Source: Segatella copri (lineage in GTDB: Bacteria > Bacteroidota > Bacteroidia > Bacteroidales > Bacteroidaceae). From it: 64,000 bases of DNA. The translations under genes and the position numbers were made by a program. The notes beneath the pieces were generated by a model that was not told the DNA's origin, did not search any database, and was given only the letters and a program-made list of their open reading frames with translations. The stretch is from positions 176,397-240,396 of the forward strand of contig NZ_JAPDUW010000002.1 of NCBI RefSeq assembly GCF_026015295.1, read 5' to 3'. Shown here in pieces: positions 34,795-43,298 of the stretch. Each line of letters opens with the position of its first letter. Position 1 is the first letter of the stretch.

Positions 34795-35290
34795 TACTAT
34801 ACGCAATTCTTACAATGATGTTCCTTTTCAGAAACATTCCTCAAATTGTTCTTGTAGTACAAATACAAAATGGATGATTGGAATTCTAGTGCTTACTGTG
34901 ATTTTGCTTACAACATGGATCTTAACCAACTATATTAAGGATGGAAATAATCTTGTGAATTTGTTGGTTAATTTTTCAACACTATTATCTATAGTTCTTT
35001 CTGTTTCTTCCATAGCTTTTGCTGGTTATACCTCTATTGAGACTGGTAGACAATATTATAATATGGCCAAAGCTGTTGAAGAAATAAGAACTACTAATGG
35101 AATAATGTCTGAGAACTATAAAAACTTAATGGAGCATTATCATGAAACAGTTAAGCTTTTCTCGCAAATCTTAGAGGGTTATGCGAATAACGCTGCTAGT
35201 AGTAATCGTGTCAGTGATATCCCCCCAACAGATATCAGCAATGAGGCTACTATTGTTACAGATAAGGCAATGAATGTCAATCAATCGTAA
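34760..35290 (+). CDS. Two-TM membrane protein of the AAA_13 operon
   Basis: 176 residues from ATG 34760 (a GTG just before it is possible). A polar Asn/Ser-rich start is followed by TM1 at about 40-58 (WMIGILVLTVILLTTWIL) and TM2 at about 70-95 (LLVNFSTLLSIVLSVSSIAF), then a helical cytoplasmic C terminus. A likely effector or anchor for the ATPase module. It overlaps the previous gene by 35 bp in another frame. No known family recognised. Confidence 0.65.
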   Translation: MKITNNNQSQNNTIRNSYNDVPFQKHSSNCSCSTNTKWMIGILVLTVILLTTWILTNYIKDGNNLVNLLVNFSTLLSIVLSVSSIAFAGYTSIETGRQYYNMAKAVEEIRTTNGIMSENYKNLMEHYHETVKLFSQILEGYANNAASSNRVSDIPPTDISNEATIVTDKAMNVNQS

Positions 35291-35324
35291 TTTTGTAGCA
35301 AATGTTAGGACTTCATTACTCTCC

Positions 35325-35597
35325 AGGCGGTCCCATCCCGCACAACATGGCGAAGACCTTTGATGGTCCGACAACCTTATAGCGTAGCGGTTCCGAGCAC
35401 CGAGTAGGGCGGTTACATCCTTCCTTCTGAGGAGGAAGGCTTGGTTAGAGGTGGAGCTCCCTTTGGAAAGGGAGACGGAGGGATTCGAAAAAATACCTTT
35501 TTTAATGGGAAAAAGCGATGCCAGTGAGTGCAATGAAAGCTCGCTTTCAAATTGCCGAGTGCAGCTCGCTTTATCAACAAGGAAGGACGGGATGATT
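35325..35597. repeat. Repeat block R5
   Basis: GGCGGTCCC hairpin unit, GCGTAGCGGTTCC segment, a GGTGGAGCTCCCTTTGG variant and the GAGTGCAATGAAAGC...GCCGAGTGCAGCTCG unit. It differs from R4 by internal segments, showing exchange of sub-units. It lies 35 bp after the two-TM gene. Confidence 0.85.
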
Positions 35598-35646
35598 TGC
35601 ATGCAAAGCCATTTTGACAATCATGTGATGTAATCAGAATGAATAC

Positions 35647-35695
35647 AACGAACAAAGGGGAACGACCAAAGACTGGTTGTTTCCCTTTGTTCGTT
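35647..35695. repeat. Long hairpin, copy B
   Basis: Near-identical to the hairpin at 21346-21394, with one base changed in the right arm (TTTCCC for TTCCCC), giving one mismatch. It is followed by the same GAGGCAATTGTATCAGG sequence. Confidence 0.75.
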
Positions 35696-35706
35696 TAGAG
35701 GCAATT

Positions 35707-35805
35707 GTATCAGGTGTATCTGCCATCATCACAAAGGTTGCAACCAAACGAAAGATGGAGAAACCACCACGCAAATCTATCTCAATTCTATCAAAAGCTC
35801 AGAAG
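35707..35805 (+). pseudogene. topB remnant
   Basis: 35719-35769 reads SAIITKVATKRKMEKPP, matching SVIITKIATKRKVEKAP of the TopB encoded near 57320, and then changes to unrelated sequence ending at a stop near 35805. The corresponding place at 21511 contains the neighbouring TopB segment, so the two scars kept different parts of one topB gene. From 35840 to 36046 the sequence is shared with 21560-21778 and holds no gene. Confidence 0.65.
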
Positions 35806-36046
35806 TAGATGATGCCAACGCCAAAATACTGGCAGCCCTATAAGCCACAAAAAAGAATAAAAAGAGGGATTTTGTAAAATGAACCAAAATGAACCATTTT
35901 TCCTGAATCTTTACATGAGAGATACAGAAAAACCGAAAACTTTCGTTCAATCAACGACTTAGGAAATTATGTACGAAAAGAATAGTAAAATAATGTTGAT
36001 TTTCGTAGAATGATATTAATTTTTTAACACGCATAATTTGCTAGTT

Positions 36047-36135
36047 TCCAACAATTTTCGTATTTTTGCAAGGAGATTCTGTGTCTCTTATATCGAGATT
36101 CAGATGAACGTCATCAAAAAACGAACTTGATTCGC
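36047..36135 (+). promoter_or_regulatory. upxY promoter and leader, copy 3
   Basis: TTTG at 36047-36050 and TATTTTTG at 36061-36068, the conserved leader hairpin and the mini-ORF 36104-36130 (MNVIKKRT). Closest to copy 2. Confidence 0.6.
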
Positions 36136-36805
36136 ATGATGAAAGAGACAAATATACACTCACAGGTTACGTCCACTATTGCAGGGGACGACGGCGAAGC
36201 CATGGCAAAAAGTGAAGAAAACGCTAAGGAAATGGCTCCCAAAAAGCCTAATGAAGGGCTTAAAAAACCTGATGATGCAGGATGGTATATGGCTGTAGTG
36301 AGAGTGAATTGTGAAACGAGAATAGCTGATTCTATACGAATCAATCTTAATCACAATCATGTTTGGTTTGATTACTGGATTCCTAAGGTAAAAGTAGGTT
36401 ATATAGACAAGCGTTCCAATAAGCGAAGAGTGAAAGAAAAGCTATTTCTTTCCACTTTCATCTTTTGTAACGTCTCTCCGTCACAACTTGATAAGATCCG
36501 CTTCCGTTCGGATGTGTATAAGATGCTGACGATGCCAGGTTAAAGGAAAATATACCAAATTCCCGATCAGGTTATTGCCAACTATCGATATTTTGTAGAG
36601 AATGATGAAGAGCCTGTCACTGCTGCCCCTATTCCTTTGAAGAATAGGTATCAAAGTGCGAGTGGTGTCGGGTAGCATGAAAGGTGTGGAAGCATACGTG
36701 CAGAGCTATAATGGCAAGAAAGCCGTCATCGGCAGCGAAATCAAGTACATCAGTGGTGCAACGCTTACGATAAGTAGAAATTTGTTGGAAATTGTAGAAA
36801 ATTAA
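36136..36805 (+). pseudogene. upxY: upxY copy 3, broken by nonsense and frameshift
   Basis: Aligns with the intact upxY at 8362 over its whole length with scattered substitutions. A CAA codon has become TAA at 36541-36543 (after LTMPG), and near 36645 a single-base insertion (AAGAATAGG against AAGAAAGG) shifts the frame. The rest of the KOW region is still recognisable up to TAA 36803-36805. The product would be a 136-residue NusG-domain fragment. Two independent lesions indicate a decayed gene. The Panacea-type pair follows after 69 bp. Confidence 0.88.
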
Positions 36806-36844
36806 AAACTCCTCCAAAAATTTGGTAGTTTCAAAGAAAACCCT

Positions 36845-36852
36845 TATATTTG
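36845..36852 (+). promoter_or_regulatory. Promoter of the Panacea-type TA pair
   Basis: TATATTTG (TAnnTTTG) 23 bp before the ATG, with an AAGGAG ribosome-binding site. The upstream TTTGGTAGTTTC...GAAAACCC is shared with the YafQ pair at 24783. Confidence 0.65.
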
Positions 36853-36874
36853 CAGGCAAAAAGGAGATACAATA

Positions 36875-37468
36875 ATGAAGACAATAGATCAGATTTTGAA
36901 AATAAAGGCAGTAGTGCTTTACATTCTGAAAGCATTCCCAGAAGGAGTTGATTATATTCATCTCTTTAAGGTTATGTATTTTGCGCAGCAAGATCAGTTA
37001 AAGGAATATGGATTGCCAATCATTTACGATACCTTTGTTGCAAGAAAGCATGGTCCAGTACCTGCTTTAACCTATAAGGTGTTGCGTGGTATTGAAGGCA
37101 AGGCAGACCTTTCTACGCCAGAATTAAAGGATTTTGCAGATTCATTGAATATAGCCATCTCTCAGGATGGTCATCAACTTGTTCTAGCTTCCAAGAATGC
37201 GGAATGCGATATGGATGAACTATCTGTAGCTGATGTGAAGATGTTGGATAAATGGATTGAAAAGTGCAAGGATGTAGAATCCTTTGACCTATCTGATAAG
37301 TCCCATGAAGACAGAGCTTGGAAACGTGCAAAACGTCAGGCTGACAAGACAGGTGAGGACTCCAAGATAACCATGTATGATATGGCAGCTGCGGCAGGAG
37401 CAAGCAAAGACATGCTATGCGTAATTCGTGACCGCCAATCAGTTCAAAAAGCATTATCATGGATTTAA
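36875..37468 (+). CDS. Panacea-domain (DUF4065/SocA-like) antitoxin
   Basis: 197 residues. The N-terminal 100 residues follow the Panacea pattern: IDQILKIKAVVLYIL, YIHLFKVMYFAQQDQLKEYG and ARKHGPVPALTYKV. Panacea proteins act as antitoxins for many unrelated toxins in two-gene operons. The C-terminal part is Lys/Asp-rich and probably makes toxin-specific contacts. It overlaps the following gene by 10 bp, and its promoter has a clear -7 element. Confidence 0.85.
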   Translation: MKTIDQILKIKAVVLYILKAFPEGVDYIHLFKVMYFAQQDQLKEYGLPIIYDTFVARKHGPVPALTYKVLRGIEGKADLSTPELKDFADSLNIAISQDGHQLVLASKNAECDMDELSVADVKMLDKWIEKCKDVESFDLSDKSHEDRAWKRAKRQADKTGEDSKITMYDMAAAAGASKDMLCVIRDRQSVQKALSWI

Positions 37469-37929
37469 GGGAGTTGCAGAAATCCTATCTTGATAATCTT
37501 CGTAAGGTTACCGAAGATAAATTAGAAATAGGTTCATTGGTACGAACAGTTATTTCTATAGAAGAAGGCTTGGTTTTCAAGGATGGAAGAAAGCAGAAAC
37601 CAAAGAAATTAGTAATTATCGGAGTAGATAAAGTGAAAAAAGTATGTTATGGTTCAGTATTGGTTAATACAAAAATGAGTCCTAAGGCAGCTTATTCCGA
37701 TTCTTTTCTTTCAGCCCAATATCTTCTTCATCAAACAGATTATCCTGAATTCTTGAAGTATGATAGTTTTGTTGATTGTGGCATGCTCTTTTCTATCCCA
37801 TTAAAGAAATTGATGGAAGGAGAGTATTTTGGAACTTTGACCTCCCAAGATCTCCAAGGAATCTTTGAGGTTCTTAAAACAACCGAAACTCTTACTAATA
37901 AAGAAAAGAAGAGATTTGGAATTTTATAA
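37459..37929 (+). CDS. Toxin partner of the Panacea antitoxin
   Basis: 156 residues. A beta-rich core (KLEIGSLVRTVISIEEG, KPKKLVIIGVDKVK, CYGSVLVNT) is flanked by an N-terminal helix and a C-terminal helical part. The GSLVRT...KKLVIIG layout is reminiscent of the SH3-like barrel of MazF/PemK-type proteins, but the similarity is weak. It overlaps the Panacea gene by 10 bp, so it is assigned as the toxin by arrangement. Activity unknown. Confidence 0.6.
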   Translation: MDLRELQKSYLDNLRKVTEDKLEIGSLVRTVISIEEGLVFKDGRKQKPKKLVIIGVDKVKKVCYGSVLVNTKMSPKAAYSDSFLSAQYLLHQTDYPEFLKYDSFVDCGMLFSIPLKKLMEGEYFGTLTSQDLQGIFEVLKTTETLTNKEKKRFGIL

Positions 37930-37937
37930 AGTATTCT

Positions 37938-38550
37938 TCCCCATTCGAATGGCGACAAGTGCAGAGCGATACTGCAATGAGGAACAAAATAAAATTAAAC
38001 ACCATCGTATTCCGCACAACTCAAAAGATCTGCGTCATCAGCGAGATCCGCGTGCCCTTAATCCCCCCAGACCGCACAGGTCTAAGAAATCTGTGTTTAT
38101 CTGTGCAATCTGTGGGACTTAAAAAGAATAAACTCCTCATTCGAGCGACGACCAGTGCAGAGCGATACTGCAATGAGGAACAAATATGGTGATTCCAACC
38201 AGCAAGCCGTCCCCATGCGTTCCCAATCAGCAAGCTATAGTAAGGCGGTCCCCATCATCAAGATGTCCCCTGGCGGTCCCATCCCGCACAATATGACGAA
38301 GACCTTTGATGGTCCGCCAACCTTAGAGCGTAGCGGTTCCGAGCACCGAGTAGGGCGGTTTCCTCCCTCGCTCCTGAGGAGAGAGGGTCGGGGTGAGAGG
38401 TGGAGCCTTCCTTAACGGTAAGGAAGGACGGGTAGGTTTTCGAACAGATAGCACTGTAGGGCGGTTACATCCCTAATCCCTATGGTAGGGATTTAGGGCT
38501 TGGGTATAGGGTAAGGACCCCCTCTTCGCAAGAGGGGGACAGGGGAGTCG
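37938..38550. repeat. Repeat block R6
   Basis: Largest repeat cluster: two copies of the CATTCGA...TGCAATGAGG unit (37938-37982 and 38134-38181), a segment with CTGTGTTTATCTGTGCAATC near 38088, the GGCGGTCCC hairpin unit from 38271, the CCCTAATCCCT unit and the CCCCCTCTT-CGC-AAGAGGGGG hairpin at 38518-38538. Its order resembles R1. It ends 18 bp before the ATG at 38569. Confidence 0.85.
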
Positions 38551-38568
38551 AAAAAACAATATAATACA

Positions 38569-39096
38569 ATGAACAAAGAAGAAAGAAATTCCTTTCGAAA
38601 GGAAATGATTGGTAAGTTAGAAGAACAATGGGCTAAGTCGAATAGCCCAGAAGACGACCTCTTCTATTATCACCCTTCAGAAGATAAAATCGTTCTATCC
38701 CATGCCCTGTTCTGGGTTATGACCCAAAATATCAAAGGTAAGGTAGGCAAGGAAAAGTACTTATTGCTTCTCCGCCAATATCAGGAAGAGATGCTCGAAG
38801 CATACTTAACTGAATCAGAAGATTTCAAAGACCTGCTTCACTATTGTAACGTCATATACAATACCCTTCCTGTAATCCTTCGAAGCATGTACGATTTCCG
38901 TATCCACTTAGATGCTCGTAAGCTTGCCGCCATAACGATAGTCGCTGGCGGTTATGGTGGTGATATGCCAGAAGACCAGGCTTATGACCTCCTCGATGAT
39001 ATAGACTTCTATTATAATAAGGTGAAGTGCCGCAAGATAGAAAAGCTCATGCCGGTATTGAGTAAGTTGGTAATAGAAGAGCAAAAGTTACTTTAG
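38569..39096 (+). CDS. Hypothetical protein (175 aa), helical
   Basis: 175 residues, all helical: a charged N terminus (NKEERNSFRKEMIGKLEEQW), SHALFWVMTQNIKGKVGKEKY, a central RSMYDFRIHLDARKLAAITI and a C-terminal YDLLDDIDFYYNKV. No membrane segment or catalytic motif. A second copy of the last 39 codons exists as a scar at 25654, so the gene family travels with the repeat elements in this island. Possibly an accessory gene of the repeat. Function unknown. Confidence 0.6.
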   Translation: MNKEERNSFRKEMIGKLEEQWAKSNSPEDDLFYYHPSEDKIVLSHALFWVMTQNIKGKVGKEKYLLLLRQYQEEMLEAYLTESEDFKDLLHYCNVIYNTLPVILRSMYDFRIHLDARKLAAITIVAGGYGGDMPEDQAYDLLDDIDFYYNKVKCRKIEKLMPVLSKLVIEEQKLL

Positions 39097-39166
39097 CTTG
39101 CATTGAGGAATGCTTCTGACGCTATAATATAGTGGGTACGATGTAATGGTGATATACGGAGAATGT

Positions 39167-39261
39167 CAAGGCTGCCTAAATGGCAGCTTTGGCAATACCA
39201 ATTAATAATATGCTTTTTTTGAAAAATTATTGGATGTGCTAACTACTGAAAATCAGTAGTT
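39167..39261. terminator. Two hairpins downstream of the 175-residue gene
   Basis: CAAGGCTGCC/GGCAGCTTTG at 39167-39191 and the perfect AACTACTG/CAGTAGTT at 39241-39261. The flanking 39110-39160 and 39220-39290 resemble parts of the 70-nt leader at 10962. The remaining gap to 39499 is AT-rich without a clear promoter. Confidence 0.5.
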
Positions 39262-39499
39262 ACGTTCTAACGGTGATTTACTCCAGATGGCAACAAAATA
39301 GTTCAAAGACCGAATCGCCCAACTTTGGGACTATATTTAGGCAATAAGAGGCATTTTTGACGCTGTATAAACTGGTCGTTTGCCAACTTGCCGCCAAAGT
39401 TAGTTAACGCCAAGGATAGCGTAAAAACTTTCCAAGGCATATATTTAATTCAAATTTAACACACTTTTTAAAGTGGAGTCATTAATTTAATTACGAACA

Positions 39500-40594
39500 A
39501 TGAAAGAAATTAAATCACATAAACGAAGAGGAAAACTGCCAAAAATAGAGGTGGTTGATTTGTTTTGTGGTATTGGTGGGTTGAGTTTTGGAATGAAATC
39601 TAAGGGCTTTTCCATTCTTGCTGGATTTGATTTAGATGCAACTTGTAAATATGCATATGAAACTAACAACGAAGCCAAATTCAATTATAAGGATATCAAG
39701 GAGGTTCATGGAATAGATATAAACAAATACTATTCAAAGAAATCCATCAAGGTGTTGGCTGGTTGTGCACCATGTCAGCCGTTTTCTTCTTATGCATTCA
39801 AAAACAAAGAGAAAGATCCGAATAAGTATGATTTACTATACGAATTCGGTAGATTGGTGAAGGAAGTTCAGCCAGATATTATAACAATGGAAAATGTACC
39901 ATCCCTTCTTACTTTTAATGAGAAAGATGTTTTTGGCGATTTTGTACATACGCTAAAAGAAGCAAAATATAACGTTTCGTATCATGTAGTATATTGCCCA
40001 GATTATGGTATTCCTCAGACGCGAAAGAGGTTGGTTTTATTGGCATCTCGGCTAGGTCCTATAGATTTGATTAAGGAAACTTGTACCCCCGATAATTATA
40101 AAACAGTACGAGATACTATTGGAAACTTGCCTCCTTTAAAAGCTGGCGAGGCTAGCTCCACTGACTCCCTACACAGATGTTGTTTCCTATCAGAAAAGAA
40201 TTTGCAGCGCATCAAGGCGACTCCAGCAGGAGGTAGTTGGAAAGACTGGCCATCAGAGCTGGTTTTGGAATGTCATAAAAGAAAGGGTGGAAAAAGTTTT
40301 GGTAGTGTATATGGAAGAATGCGATGGGACAAGCCTAGTCCTACCATGACCACGCAATGTACGGGTTTGGGAAATGGAAGATTCGGTCATCCCGACCAAG
40401 ATAGGGCTATTTCTGTTAGAGAAGCGGCACTGTTGCAAACCTTCCCTCGTTCTTATGCCTTCTTTGACAACGAGGATTCAATATCTATTGGTGTAGCCTC
40501 TAGATACATCGGGAATGCTGTACCTCCCAGACTTGGGGAAGTAATTGCAGAAAGTATTATTCAACATATTAGAAATACGCCAAATGAAAGATAA
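39500..40594 (+). CDS. DNA (cytosine-5) methyltransferase
   Basis: 364 residues. All m5C-methyltransferase motifs are present in order: VVDLFCGIGGLSFG (I), GCAPCQPFSS with catalytic Cys about 91 (IV), ENVPSLL near 131 (VI), YGIPQTRKRLVLLASR (VIII), then a target-recognition region and VREAALLQTFP ... IGNAVPP (IX-X). It makes 5-methylcytosine in a defined sequence; the site cannot be read. No restriction enzyme gene adjoins. Instead the stop overlaps by 11 bp a kinase-like gene, followed by a receiver and a protease, so methylation probably marks self DNA for this signalling system. Confidence 0.93.
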   Translation: MKEIKSHKRRGKLPKIEVVDLFCGIGGLSFGMKSKGFSILAGFDLDATCKYAYETNNEAKFNYKDIKEVHGIDINKYYSKKSIKVLAGCAPCQPFSSYAFKNKEKDPNKYDLLYEFGRLVKEVQPDIITMENVPSLLTFNEKDVFGDFVHTLKEAKYNVSYHVVYCPDYGIPQTRKRLVLLASRLGPIDLIKETCTPDNYKTVRDTIGNLPPLKAGEASSTDSLHRCCFLSEKNLQRIKATPAGGSWKDWPSELVLECHKRKGGKSFGSVYGRMRWDKPSPTMTTQCTGLGNGRFGHPDQDRAISVREAALLQTFPRSYAFFDNEDSISIGVASRYIGNAVPPRLGEVIAESIIQHIRNTPNER

Positions 40595-42686
40595 AAATCA
40601 AACCTTAAAATGGCGATTTGATGTTTCGACTTTTCGCTTGATAGGTCGTGAGCTCATTACAGATAGAGTCACGGCTCTATTCGAATTGGTGAAAAATTGC
40701 TATGATGCCAATGCATGTCAGGTTACTGTTCGATTCACAAATGTGGGGGCTGACAAACAAAATGCTGTCATAGAAATTATCGACGATGGCTGTGGCATGT
40801 CTTTTGAAGATATCAGGGACAAATGGATGGTTATTGGAACGTCATCTAAACGTAAAAATCCCTATTCTCCAGAACCTTTTCACCGAAGATGCGTAGGCGA
40901 AAAAGGAATTGGACGGTTTGCTGTTGATAAGCTAGGTGACAAGACTCGCATTATTACCAAAACAGCGGGTGAAAAGGAATGGCTGAATGTTGTAATTGAT
41001 TGGTCTTTCTACGAACATAATGATACCAATGACATACTGCTGTTTACTGATATTGAAAACGATTACCAATATTCTCCCGCAGACAAACTCTCAGAATCGG
41101 GTACAAAGTTGGTTATCTCGGCTATCAGAGAGTATTGGACCAAAAGCGAAATAGAACAACTCATTCGTCAGATATCGAAGATCAGATCTCCTTTTGTTAA
41201 TAAAAATGATGAATTTCAAGTTCGTGTGGTAGCCGATGAATTCGGAATCAATCAAAATGCAATTCATACAATTGAGGAGACAGATATAGCGACAGCTTCA
41301 TTTACAATCGATTTTAACGAAAAGAACAACACTCAGGAAAGTATATTTTTTGATAAAAAAAGTAGTTCTTTTAAATCTCGAAATATACCCATAGATAAAG
41401 ACTTTGGTGGAATCAAAATGAGAGTATATTTCTTTGATGGACCTGCTCGTGCCAAATATCGCAAAGCATACCCCAACGATTCGATAGATGGTTTCAAAGT
41501 CTATAGAGATGGCATCATCACCACACCATTTGCCGAGGCAAACAAGGATCAAGATAAAAAAAGAGATATCTTAGGAATTGACAAGCGTGTGTGGCAAGAT
41601 ATTTTCAACAGAATAAGTACGCGTGAATTTCTTGGCTCCATCGAATTGACTCGTGATGGAAACCCAAATATTATTGATGCTACCAACAGACAAGATTTTG
41701 TTGATAATGAGGCTTATCGTAAATTCAAGGACTTTATCGTACTTCAGCTAAATGCATTACAAGCCTATAAAGAGACCATGCGTAAGAAACAGAAAGAAGA
41801 AGTTTCTACTGAGCTAAATTCTGCATCTGAAAATATAAACCAATTCATCACTACGATTTCCGACTTTGCACAGCAGAACTCCAGTTTAAAGCCCACGGTT
41901 GATATTCTTATCAAACAAGCAAAAAAGACTGGGCAGTCAGTAAAAAATGCAATCAAGGAACAGAAGAAGGTAGAAGAGGACTTTACGCGTAAAGAGAATA
42001 TCTATATGAGCATCATGTCACTGCAAGACTATGCCATACAGATTGCACATGCCGTTCGTACCACTTTAAATCAGATGAAGGATAGAATTGAATTTTTCTA
42101 TCGTTATTACCCTGATCCAGAAGAAGAAGAACTTTTCAAATTATACGCAAAAGAAATGTTCCAAAAATACAAGGTGCTGAACCGGGTGATTGACTTTATG
42201 CTGAGTTACTCGCAGTCCAATCTGAATCCTGAAGAAATTGTTTTAAAGGAGATTTTCGAAGAAATTTTGAATGACTACAGCCATATATTTGATCAAGAAA
42301 ACATCAAGGTTGATAGTTCTTTCCCTGTTCAACTCAAGTTGACAATTAATAAGCAGTTCTTTAGAGACATCCTTCAAAATCTGATTGACAATTCGATTAA
42401 GGCAATGGCAAATGCCAAAACCAAGATCCTAAAGGTGTCCTATGAAGCACTCTCCAATAATCTTGTCATTAAGGTTTCGGATACTGGGGTTGGAATCCCT
42501 GTAGAACGCAGAGAGCAAGTATTTGCCCTATACTATACTACCACTCAAGATAAAGGCGGGGCTGGTGTTGGCTTATACATTGTTAAGACCAGAGTAGAAT
42601 CTTTGAAGGGAACTGTGTCTATTGAGGACAGTGAATTTGGTGAGATTGGGACTACGGTAAAAATTGTTATACCCTTTAAACATTAA
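40584..42686 (+). CDS. Sensor kinase-like protein with two GHKL ATPase domains
   Basis: 700 residues from ATG 40584. Residues 25-200 form a Hsp90/MORC-like GHKL domain: ALFELVKNCYDANA (N box), EIIDDGCGMS (G1) and GEKGIGRFAVDKLG (G2). A long middle part follows, then a coiled coil and a DHp-like helix with IAHAVRTTLNQM (His about 489). The C terminus is a second GHKL module of histidine-kinase type: NLIDNSIKAM near 598, VSDTGVGIP near 630 and GGAGVGLYIV near 658. There is no membrane segment, so it is cytoplasmic. A phosphotransfer kinase controlled by a MORC-like sensor, signalling to the receiver 3 bp downstream, is the simplest reading. Confidence 0.87.
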   Translation: MKDKNQTLKWRFDVSTFRLIGRELITDRVTALFELVKNCYDANACQVTVRFTNVGADKQNAVIEIIDDGCGMSFEDIRDKWMVIGTSSKRKNPYSPEPFHRRCVGEKGIGRFAVDKLGDKTRIITKTAGEKEWLNVVIDWSFYEHNDTNDILLFTDIENDYQYSPADKLSESGTKLVISAIREYWTKSEIEQLIRQISKIRSPFVNKNDEFQVRVVADEFGINQNAIHTIEETDIATASFTIDFNEKNNTQESIFFDKKSSSFKSRNIPIDKDFGGIKMRVYFFDGPARAKYRKAYPNDSIDGFKVYRDGIITTPFAEANKDQDKKRDILGIDKRVWQDIFNRISTREFLGSIELTRDGNPNIIDATNRQDFVDNEAYRKFKDFIVLQLNALQAYKETMRKKQKEEVSTELNSASENINQFITTISDFAQQNSSLKPTVDILIKQAKKTGQSVKNAIKEQKKVEEDFTRKENIYMSIMSLQDYAIQIAHAVRTTLNQMKDRIEFFYRYYPDPEEEELFKLYAKEMFQKYKVLNRVIDFMLSYSQSNLNPEEIVLKEIFEEILNDYSHIFDQENIKVDSSFPVQLKLTINKQFFRDILQNLIDNSIKAMANAKTKILKVSYEALSNNLVIKVSDTGVGIPVERREQVFALYYTTTQDKGGAGVGLYIVKTRVESLKGTVSIEDSEFGEIGTTVKIVIPFKH

Positions 42687-42689
42687 AGT

Positions 42690-43298
42690 ATGGATTTCAA
42701 AGTAGTATTTATTGATGATAATCTAGACGTAAATGAACCTATCGTTCAGAATATCAGAAAGCATTATAAAAATGCTGATTATAGTCATGTCTTTAAGAAT
42801 CCGCAAGAGGGCTTAGATTTTGTTCTAGAAAACATAAATAGTAGGATGATTGTATTTCTTGACTGGAACTTTAGTGGTTTACCTACCAAAGGGATAGACA
42901 TTCTGAAAGAAATACGAAAAAAAACATCTTTACTATATGTGATAATGATGTCAGCTAATCCTGTAACCTCATTTCCAGCTCAGTCGGTTATTGATATGAT
43001 GAACGAAGAGAATTTCTTTTTTTTAGATCGCAGCCAAGACATTGACGTGACGTTTGGGCTGATTGACAAGATACAGAAAAATTGGGTTACTAGATTTGAT
43101 TGTATCTTAGAGCAATGGCTCATTAATCATCCCGAATGTTCTGACAAGATTGCTTTTAGGACTTTTGACCAAACGATTACATGGCAAAAAATATTGGAAG
43201 AACTTCGCAAACAATCCACGATTGGGAAATCATTTGAAAAGATGGTGAATCAGTTCTATATCTATCAATTTACTGAAAACTCGGAGGCTAATGAGTAG
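42690..43298 (+). CDS. Response-regulator receiver protein, no DNA-binding domain
   Basis: 202 residues. The receiver fold shows VVFIDDN (Asp9, Asp10), VFLDWNF with phosphoacceptor Asp58 and MMSAN (Ser88). The usual Lys of strand 5 is replaced in FLDRS (Arg114), as in some atypical receivers. The last 70 residues are helical (TITWQKILEELRKQS, KMVNQFYIY) with no HTH. It starts 3 bp after the kinase gene and overlaps the protease start by 8 bp. It is the probable phosphorylation-dependent switch that activates or releases the protease. Confidence 0.82.
   Translation: MDFKVVFIDDNLDVNEPIVQNIRKHYKNADYSHVFKNPQEGLDFVLENINSRMIVFLDWNFSGLPTKGIDILKEIRKKTSLLYVIMMSANPVTSFPAQSVIDMMNEENFFFLDRSQDIDVTFGLIDKIQKNWVTRFDCILEQWLINHPECSDKIAFRTFDQTITWQKILEELRKQSTIGKSFEKMVNQFYIYQFTENSEANE

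Noticed and set aside
35171..35620. Minus-strand ORF of 149 residues
   Set aside because: It is formed across repeat R5 and the end of the two-TM gene; the reading frame follows the repeat sub-units rather than a protein family.
38155..38415. Plus-strand ORF of 86 residues in repeat R6
   Set aside because: The codons are those of the repeat units, which are read in different frames in other copies, so no protein is conserved.
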